A stretch of DNA of 64,000 bases from the NCBI GenBank assembly GCA_045631225.1, contig JAZQUG010000040.1, forward strand, positions 62,001 through 126,000, read 5' to 3'. Source of the stretch: Fimenecus sp045631225 (GTDB lineage Bacteria > Bacillota > Clostridia > Oscillospirales > Acutalibacteraceae). Below the pieces are notes generated by a model. That model worked only from the letters and a program-made list of their open reading frames with translations. It did not search any database and was not told the DNA's origin. A program made the translations under genes and the position numbers. Positions within the stretch are counted from its first letter, which is position 1, and each line of letters begins with the position of its first letter. Of this stretch, positions 57,740-64,000 are shown in pieces.

Positions 57740-59065
57740 ATGTTTACAAATCTTTATGAAAAAATTGTAAATGGTGAAGAAAAAATTTCTCTTGTTGGTC
57801 TTGGATATGTTGGTATGCCAATCGCAGTTGCTTTTTCAAAGAAAGTAAAGGTTGTGGGCTTTGACCTTAATGCAAAGAAGATTGAATTATATAAAAATGG
57901 TATTGACCCTACAAATGAAGTCGGTGATGATGCAATCAAGGCCTGTACAGTTGATTTTACAGCTGATGAAAGCAAGCTACGTGAAGTAAAGTTTCACATT
58001 GTTGCAGTTCCAACTCCTGTAAATGATGACCATACACCTGATTTGACACCTGTTGAGGGTGCGTCAACAATCGTTGGTCGTAATCTTACGAAGGGTTCAA
58101 TCGTTGTTTATGAATCAACAGTTTATCCCGGAGTAACTGAGGACATCTGTGTTCCAATCCTTGAAAAGGAGTCAGGGCTTAAATGTGGTGTTGATTTCAA
58201 AGTTGGTTATTCACCTGAAAGAATTAATCCGGGTGATAAGGTTCATCGTCTTGAAACAATCGTTAAAATCGTTTCGGGTATGGATGATGAGTCACTTGAT
58301 ATAATCGCGAAGGTCTATGAGCTTGTTGTTGAAGCAGGTGTTCACAGAGCAGAAAGCATTAAAGTTGCTGAGGCTGCAAAGGTTATTGAAAACAGTCAGC
58401 GTGACATAAATATCGCATTTATGAATGAGCTTTCAATCATTTTTAATAAGATGGGCATTGATACACAGTCAGTTCTTAAAGCAGCAGGAACAAAGTGGAA
58501 TTTCCTTAAATTCTTCCCTGGTCTTGTTGGCGGACATTGTATCGGTGTTGACCCATACTATCTTACATATAAGGCTGAACAGTTGGGTTATCATAGCCAG
58601 ATTATCCTTTCAGGTCGTCGAATCAATGACGATATGGGCAAGTATGTTGCTGAAAGTATAGTTAAAAACCTTATTAAAGCAGATGTTGCAATCAAGAGTG
58701 CAAAGGTCGCAATACTTGGCTTTACATTTAAAGAAAACTGTCCTGATACAAGAAACACAAAGATTGTTGATATTTATAATGAATTGAAAGAATATGGAAT
58801 TACTGCAACAGTTGCTGACCCTTGTGCAGATGCTGATGAAGCAAAGCACCTTTACGGTATGGAATTTGTGGATATGAACACAATTACAGATTGTGATGCA
58901 GTAATCCTTGCAGTTGCACATGAACAGTTCAAAGATTTAACTCAGGCTGATTTTGACAAGATGTTTAAATCAGGTGACAATTCAAAGAAAGTTCTTGCTG
59001 ATATTAAGGGACTCCTTAATCGTAAAGAATATGAATCAGCAGGATATAATTACTGGAGATTATAA
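57740..59065 (+). CDS. UDP-N-acetylhexosamine 6-dehydrogenase (TviB/WbpO-like)
   Basis: A 441-residue UDP-sugar dehydrogenase: NAD-binding VGLGYVGMPIAVAF, AVPTPVN, the VAEAAKVIENSQRDINIA helix and the catalytic cysteine in GGHCIGVDPYY. It oxidises C6 of a UDP-HexNAc to the uronic acid with two NAD. Together with the following epimerase it can supply UDP-GalNAc uronic acid, as for Vi antigen or WbpO/WbpP pathways. Confidence 0.9.
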   Translation: MFTNLYEKIVNGEEKISLVGLGYVGMPIAVAFSKKVKVVGFDLNAKKIELYKNGIDPTNEVGDDAIKACTVDFTADESKLREVKFHIVAVPTPVNDDHTPDLTPVEGASTIVGRNLTKGSIVVYESTVYPGVTEDICVPILEKESGLKCGVDFKVGYSPERINPGDKVHRLETIVKIVSGMDDESLDIIAKVYELVVEAGVHRAESIKVAEAAKVIENSQRDINIAFMNELSIIFNKMGIDTQSVLKAAGTKWNFLKFFPGLVGGHCIGVDPYYLTYKAEQLGYHSQIILSGRRINDDMGKYVAESIVKNLIKADVAIKSAKVAILGFTFKENCPDTRNTKIVDIYNELKEYGITATVADPCADADEAKHLYGMEFVDMNTITDCDAVILAVAHEQFKDLTQADFDKMFKSGDNSKKVLADIKGLLNRKEYESAGYNYWRL

Positions 59066-59067
59066 TT

Positions 59068-60042
59068 ATGGGTTACAAACACTTGAAATTTCCTGAAAAT
59101 TCAGTATTCCTTGTAACAGGTGCAGCAGGATTTATTGGCTCAAACCTTTGTGAAGCAATACTTAACATGGGATATAAGGTAAAAGCACTTGATGACCTTT
59201 CAACAGGTAAACAGAAAAATATTGATATGTTCCTCCAAAATCCTGACTATACATTTATAAAAGGTGATATTAAGGACCTTGATACTTGTATGAAAGCTTG
59301 TGAGGGCGTTGATTTTGTTCTTAATCAGGCCGCATGGGGTAGTGTTCCTCGCTCAATTGAAATGCCTTTGTTCTATTGTAAAAACAATATCGAAGGCACT
59401 CTCAATATGATGGAAGCAGCTCGTCAGAATGGCGTTAAGAAATTCGTGTATGCATCAAGCTCATCAGTGTATGGTGACGAGCCTAATCTTCCAAAATATG
59501 AGGGTAGAGAAGGTAACCTTCTTTCACCTTATGCGCTTACAAAGCGTTGTGATGAGGAATGGGGTAAGCTCTATTCCAAACTTTATGGACTCGACACTTA
59601 TGGAATGAGATATTTCAATGTTTTTGGTCGTCGTCAGGACCCGGATGGTGCATATGCTGCTGTTATTCCAAAATTTTTAAAGCAACTTCTTAACGGTGAA
59701 ACACCAACAATCAATGGTGACGGAAAACAGAGCCGTGACTTTACATATATCGATAATGTTATTGAAGCAAACCTTAAAGCTTGTCTTGCTCCAAGTGAGG
59801 CAGCAGGTGAGGCTTACAATATCGCATACGGTGGCCGTGAATACTTAATCGATATTTATTATGGTCTTACAAAGGCTTTGGGTGTGGATATTGAGCCGAA
59901 TTTCGGTCCTGACCGTAAGGGGGACATCAAGCACAGCAATGCCGATATCTCAAAAGCAAAGAGATTATTGGGTTATGACCCTGACTACAGTTTTCAGGAT
60001 GGTATAAAACTCGCAATCGAGTGGTATAAGGAGAATTTGTAA
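59068..60042 (+). CDS. UDP-GlcNAc 4-epimerase (TviC/WbpP-like)
   Basis: A 324-residue extended SDR: GAAGFIGSNLCEAIL, DDLSTGKQKNID, NQAAWGSVPRS, and the catalytic SPYALTKRCDE (Tyr, Lys). VPRSIEMP in the substrate site is typical of N-acetyl-type epimerases. It would interconvert UDP-GlcNAc and UDP-GalNAc. It starts two bases after the dehydrogenase stop. Confidence 0.9.
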   Translation: MGYKHLKFPENSVFLVTGAAGFIGSNLCEAILNMGYKVKALDDLSTGKQKNIDMFLQNPDYTFIKGDIKDLDTCMKACEGVDFVLNQAAWGSVPRSIEMPLFYCKNNIEGTLNMMEAARQNGVKKFVYASSSSVYGDEPNLPKYEGREGNLLSPYALTKRCDEEWGKLYSKLYGLDTYGMRYFNVFGRRQDPDGAYAAVIPKFLKQLLNGETPTINGDGKQSRDFTYIDNVIEANLKACLAPSEAAGEAYNIAYGGREYLIDIYYGLTKALGVDIEPNFGPDRKGDIKHSNADISKAKRLLGYDPDYSFQDGIKLAIEWYKENL

Positions 60043-60074
60043 TTTCTCTTAGTTTATTATAAAGGTGAATTGAT

Positions 60075-61103
60075 ATGAGTTATGATATTAAAGTTTCTGT
60101 TGTAATTCCGGTTTACAAGACAGAAAAATATCTAAGAAATGCAGTTGATTCAATATTGAATCAAACATACGAAAATATAGAAATTATATTGGTTGATGAT
60201 GGTTCACCTGATAAGAGTCCTGTTTTATGTGATAAAATTGCCGAAAAAAATGAAAATATAAAAGTTATTCATAAGGAAAATGGTGGGCTTTCGTCGGCGA
60301 GAAACGCAGGTATAGAAGTCGCAAAGGGCAAATATATTCTCTTTCTTGATTCTGATGATGCATTGGAACAGAATGCAATAGCAGATATGGTGGAAATAGC
60401 AGAAAAAGAGAATTCAGATGCAGTTTTACCTAATTCATATTATAAAACATATGAAGATAAAGAGAATAAGGACTCTGCATTACTATTTAAAAAAGAAATG
60501 TTTTCACCTGTGCCACAAGAATTTGCCTTAAATGTGCAAATAGGAGAAACACGAGGTTATCGCTCAACAGCAGTTTTATACAGGTTAGATGTGATTCTTG
60601 ACAATGATATTCGTTTCCCTTTAGGTAAAATATCTGAAGATTATTTCTATAATCTTGATTTTATGTCAGTTGCAGAAAAGATTTCTCTTTATGACAAGCC
60701 ATCATTGAATAATCTTAAACGTTCGGGCTCAATTACATCAAGTTTTCATAGGAATTTTGCCGAAACAATATGGTACATGGATGAATATTCAAGAAATTTT
60801 GTAAAATTAGCAAATATAAAAAATGATGATTATGATGAAAAACTCGATTCACAGCTTTGTAGAAATATTGTTGTTTATCTTTTTTCAATTATGTCACCCC
60901 AAAATCCTATGAGCTACAGGGATAAAAAAGAATATGCTCATAGTGTGCTTAAAAATGAAAATGCAAGAAATGTATGGAAAAAGAAGAATAAGGTTCCATT
61001 TTTTGAAAGTAAAATTACCTTACTTGCATTTAAATTAGTATATATTTTATTACGATTAAGATTGGTTAATCTGGCACTGTTTATTATGTCTTTTGTTAAA
61101 TAG
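60075..61103 (+). CDS. Glycosyltransferase family 2
   Basis: A 342-residue GT-A inverting glycosyltransferase: VSVVIPVYKTEKYLRNAVDS, IILVDDGSPDKSP, and FLDSDDA, the DXD-type metal site. A C-terminal hydrophobic part (about residues 315-340) may touch the membrane. It adds one sugar to the growing repeat unit; the donor is unknown. It ends in TAG. Confidence 0.9.
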   Translation: MSYDIKVSVVIPVYKTEKYLRNAVDSILNQTYENIEIILVDDGSPDKSPVLCDKIAEKNENIKVIHKENGGLSSARNAGIEVAKGKYILFLDSDDALEQNAIADMVEIAEKENSDAVLPNSYYKTYEDKENKDSALLFKKEMFSPVPQEFALNVQIGETRGYRSTAVLYRLDVILDNDIRFPLGKISEDYFYNLDFMSVAEKISLYDKPSLNNLKRSGSITSSFHRNFAETIWYMDEYSRNFVKLANIKNDDYDEKLDSQLCRNIVVYLFSIMSPQNPMSYRDKKEYAHSVLKNENARNVWKKKNKVPFFESKITLLAFKLVYILLRLRLVNLALFIMSFVK

Positions 61104-61127
61104 AGTCATTTAAGGAGAAAGCATTTG

Positions 61128-62411
61128 ATGAGAATTTTAGTCATATCAAATACACCATGGAGCAACGATAATAGCTTTGGCAACTCTTTTTCGAATATTT
61201 TTGAAGGGATTTCTGATATTGAGTTTGCAAATATTGCTTGTCGTCCCGGTCATCCTACAAGCTATCTTGTAAAAAGATATTTTCAGATTACTGAAAAATC
61301 TCTTATAAAAAACTTGAAAAATAAATCTCATCCATCAGGAATGGAGATTCCGGTAGAAAAAAAGAGTGAGGATTCAGTTTTTGTAGAGAACATAAAAGGT
61401 ATGACTTTTGGCAGCCAGAAGCGTTGGCAGATTCTCTTTTGGGCACGCGACCTTATCTGGAAAGTCGGCAGATGGAGGTCGCAGGAGCTTATTGATTTTA
61501 TTGATGATTTTAAGCCCGATGTGATTTTTCAGCCTGTTTATTATTCAAGCTTTATAAATGATATAGTGAGCTTTGTGAATAAGCATACCAATGTGCCAAT
61601 GTTGGGATATATTTCAGATGATTGTTATACATTGAAGCAGTTTTCACTTTCTCCACTTTATTGGATTGACAGGCTTTATAAAAGAAGAAAAGTAAAAAGA
61701 ACGATTGAACAATGTGAAATTCTTTATGTGATTTCTGATGTTCAGAAAAAAGAATATGAAAAATGCTTTACACCACCTTGTAAAATATTAACAAAATGTG
61801 CAGATTTTTCTGATGAGAGAAGACCTGATTTTAAAGAACCTGATGAGATTCTCAAGATGGTTTATGCAGGAAATATAAGCGGTGGCAGATATGATATTTT
61901 AGCAGAGATTGCCAAAGCAACAGAAAAGCTTAATGTTGACTCTGAAAAATTTCAGTTGGATATATATACATTGACACCTTTAACTGACAAACAAAAGGAA
62001 TGTTTATCAACGAAGTCGGTTCATTTACATCCTCCTGTCAGCTATCAGGAGATTCGTGAAATTCAGAAGAATTCCGATATTCTTCTACATTGTGAAGGCT
62101 TCAGTTTAAAAGAAAAGTTAGCTGTTCACCAATCATTCTCAACAAAGATTGTTGACTATCTTGAAACAAACCGTTGCATTTTTGCAATCGGTGACGACTA
62201 TTGTGCTTCTATTCAGTATTTTATCGATAACGAGTGTGGTGCAGTTGCAACGAATAAGGAAGATATTGAAAAGGAACTTTTAAGATTGCATAATAATCGT
62301 GAGTTATTGAAGAAGTATGCACAAAAAGGTTGGGAGAGCGGAAAAAAACATCACCATAAACCTCTTGTGCAAGCTATGGTGAAAAGTGATTTAAATAAAT
62401 TTGTCAGATAA
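61128..62411 (+). CDS. Glycosyltransferase (GT-B type)
   Basis: A 427-residue protein beginning MRILVISNTPWSNDNSFG, with FQPVYYSSFIN in the N-domain and MVYAGNISGGRYD then DILLHCEGFS in the C-domain, a GT4-like fold. ATG at 61128 has an AAGGAG site; the preceding TTG is not needed. The donor and acceptor are unknown. Confidence 0.8.
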   Translation: MRILVISNTPWSNDNSFGNSFSNIFEGISDIEFANIACRPGHPTSYLVKRYFQITEKSLIKNLKNKSHPSGMEIPVEKKSEDSVFVENIKGMTFGSQKRWQILFWARDLIWKVGRWRSQELIDFIDDFKPDVIFQPVYYSSFINDIVSFVNKHTNVPMLGYISDDCYTLKQFSLSPLYWIDRLYKRRKVKRTIEQCEILYVISDVQKKEYEKCFTPPCKILTKCADFSDERRPDFKEPDEILKMVYAGNISGGRYDILAEIAKATEKLNVDSEKFQLDIYTLTPLTDKQKECLSTKSVHLHPPVSYQEIREIQKNSDILLHCEGFSLKEKLAVHQSFSTKIVDYLETNRCIFAIGDDYCASIQYFIDNECGAVATNKEDIEKELLRLHNNRELLKKYAQKGWESGKKHHHKPLVQAMVKSDLNKFVR

Positions 62412-62430
62412 TTAGCGAAAGGATTACGAA

Positions 62431-63492
62431 ATGACAATATATTTAATAAATATAATATCAATTCTTGCATTTGGTTTTGCGCTTATACACACAAATCCAT
62501 CAGACGCTAAAAAGAAAGTATATTGTACAATTTGTGCTGTTCAGTGGATATTGCTGTCAGGCTTGCGAGATTATTCAGTCGGTGATGATACGAATGCGTA
62601 CAGTATTGCTTTTGACGGAGGAATGAGTACCTCATGGAAAACTGTTTTATCCAATTGTTGGAATTATCTTTTTAATGGTCTTAATATTAAGGACCCGGGA
62701 TATTATTTGTTGCAGAAAGTTTTTCAGATTTTTTCACAAGACTATCGTATGTGGCTCTTTTTTATAGCCATAGTTTTTATGGTATTGCTGTCTCGTTGGA
62801 TATATAAATATTCTTCAATGCCTGATATAAGCTTTCTTGTTTATTCTGTTCTTTTCTTTGCTTTTTATAGTGTTACGGGTCATAGACAGACACTTGCAAC
62901 AGCACTGATTGTATTTCTGGGATATGAATATGCGAAAAAAAGACAGTTTGTAAAATTTGCAATAGTAGCATTTATTGCATTTATGCTGCACAAATCGTCT
63001 CTTGTGTTTATAGTTTATTATCTGGTGGTAAATATCAGTATAACATCCACATATTTTATATTTTTGTTCGGAGCATCGTTTATAATTGCACTTTTGGGAA
63101 AACAACTATATGGACCAATTGCTTCATTTTTAGGCTTTGCCGATGAGCAAATAGACTATAGCGGCGGCGGTGCTGAAACATACGCAACTGTTCTTGTGTT
63201 GTTGTGTCTTGTGTGCTTTTGCTTTTATCCTTGGATTAACAAAAATAGAAAAGATTCAAAGCACCTCTACAATATGATGAGCTTGACTCTTGTTACAACA
63301 CTTCTTGTATATCAGAATCAGTCATTTATGAGAATCCAGCAGTATTTTTCATTGGTAATTATGATATTTATTCCTGAACTTATTCAGGCTTTTGACAGGA
63401 ATTACAGAGTTATTGCTTATTTATTTGTTGTTGGTTTTCTGTGTGCATATTTCTTACACATCAGACCGCAATATAGCTTCTTTTTTATGTAA
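62431..63492 (+). CDS. EpsG-like polysaccharide polymerase
   Basis: A 353-residue polytopic membrane protein with about ten hydrophobic helices and the family-type motif LRDYSVGDDTNAY near residue 47, as in EpsG/Wzy-like polymerases. It would join lipid-linked repeat units outside the membrane. A flippase and export genes are expected beyond the window edge. Confidence 0.85.
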   Translation: MTIYLINIISILAFGFALIHTNPSDAKKKVYCTICAVQWILLSGLRDYSVGDDTNAYSIAFDGGMSTSWKTVLSNCWNYLFNGLNIKDPGYYLLQKVFQIFSQDYRMWLFFIAIVFMVLLSRWIYKYSSMPDISFLVYSVLFFAFYSVTGHRQTLATALIVFLGYEYAKKRQFVKFAIVAFIAFMLHKSSLVFIVYYLVVNISITSTYFIFLFGASFIIALLGKQLYGPIASFLGFADEQIDYSGGGAETYATVLVLLCLVCFCFYPWINKNRKDSKHLYNMMSLTLVTTLLVYQNQSFMRIQQYFSLVIMIFIPELIQAFDRNYRVIAYLFVVGFLCAYFLHIRPQYSFFFM

Positions 63493-63515
63493 ATATATGA
63501 AAGGGTGAGAAAAGT

Positions 63516-64000
63516 TTGAAAATTCTACAAATCAATGCAGTTTATGGCTACAAAAGCACCGGTATCATCGTAAGAGATATAGAAAAGTATTTAATTGACA
63601 ATGGCCATATATCATATATTGCCTATCAGACTGCTCTTGACCCTACGGAAAATTCACACAAAACAGGAAATGAGCTTGATTGGAAAATACACGCTCTTTA
63701 TTCAAGAGTTTTCGGTAAGCAAGCATATGCAAGTTGGTTTGCTACAAAAGGTCTGATTAATTATATTAGAAAGATTGCTCCTGATATAGTTCATTTTCAT
63801 AACCTTCATAGTAATTTCGTAAACCTTAATATGTTGTGTGATTTTTTAGCCGAAAATAATATTCCAACAGTTATTACAATGCATGATTGCTGGTTCTTTA
63901 CAGGGAAATGTACACATTATGCTGCAGTTAAATGTGATAAATGGCAGACAACCTGTGGAGATTGTCCGCAGAATAAATGTGAACAACCAAGCCTGTTTTT
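63516..64000 (+). CDS. Glycosyltransferase, N-terminal part (runs off the window)
   Basis: 161 codons are visible from a TTG start with an AAGGGTGAG site. The text MKILQINAVYGYKSTG, IVHFHNLHSNFVN and TMHDCWFFTGKCTHY followed by four cysteines (C..W..TCGDCP..KC) is typical of GT4 enzymes of the WcaC/colanic-acid type. The nucleotide-binding half lies beyond position 64000. Confidence 0.85.
   Translation, partial: MKILQINAVYGYKSTGIIVRDIEKYLIDNGHISYIAYQTALDPTENSHKTGNELDWKIHALYSRVFGKQAYASWFATKGLINYIRKIAPDIVHFHNLHSNFVNLNMLCDFLAENNIPTVITMHDCWFFTGKCTHYAAVKCDKWQTTCGDCPQNKCEQPSLF

Noticed and set aside
1..64000. Genome-wide reassignment of TAG
   Set aside because: Chromosomal genes end at TAG (11772-11774, 61101-61103), as does the DUF3800 gene (33411-33413), so TAG is a working stop in this host.
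1..64000. CRISPR array
   Set aside because: No regularly spaced 25-40-bp repeats with unique spacers are visible; the 9-bp arrays at 46576-46652 have no spacers.

Overview
The window reads as AT-rich chromosome of an anaerobic, probably gut-dwelling Clostridia (Firmicutes) bacterium. The grounds are strong GGAGG or GGTGAT ribosome-binding sites, well-spaced TTGACA/TATAAT promoters, many intrinsic terminators, a ferredoxin-linked aldo/keto reductase, an iron alcohol dehydrogenase, glycan-degrading glycosidases and an L-fucose pathway. Species cannot be named from sequence alone.

Layout. 1-20 kb is ordinary chromosome. It holds a GH38 alpha-mannosidase with a phosphodiesterase, a leftward GH2/methyltransferase/reductase/ECF-transporter operon, a secreted domain-swapped GH3 enzyme, acyltransferases, a radical SAM/alcohol dehydrogenase/M20 peptidase/SDR run and a secreted PHP phosphoesterase. 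From 20.33 to 25.14 kb a small (4.8 kb) integrative element sits in a tRNA-Arg(ACG) gene, bounded by 54-bp direct repeats. An older attachment scar lies outside it, and two of its genes carry in-frame TAG codons. From 25.2 to 27.8 kb lie pheA and aroF behind a Phe/Tyr-rich leader peptide and an attenuator. From 27.8 to 32.2 kb lies a four-gene fucose catabolic operon. At 32.4-33.1 kb there is a truncated lipase gene and an internally deleted IS3-type element.

From 33.16 to 49.69 kb a second, 16.5-kb integrative and mobilizable element is inserted at the 3' end of guaA. Its right half encodes an integrase, an excisionase-like protein, a MobC-like protein, a RepA-like helicase and a MobV relaxase. 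Between the last two genes is a dense oriT/iteron region. Its left half is one leftward cargo run that looks like anti-phage defence: an XRE regulator, an uncharacterised 'subunit M' protein, a 1380-residue GIY-YIG/helicase/adenine-methylase fusion, a second large adenine methylase, a small PD-(D/E)XK-like nuclease, a zinc-ribbon protein and a DUF3800 protein. This cargo is the best candidate for an undescribed system.

From 49.7 to 51.9 kb are guaA (ATP-pyrophosphatase part only) and an F420-0:glutamate-ligase-like gene. From 52.2 kb to the end a rightward surface-polysaccharide operon begins at a strong promoter. It encodes an initiating sugar transferase, an acyltransferase, an aldo/keto reductase, a split transketolase, glycosyltransferases, a nucleotide-sugar dehydrogenase and epimerase (UDP-HexNAc uronate supply) and an EpsG-like polymerase, and it runs off the window.
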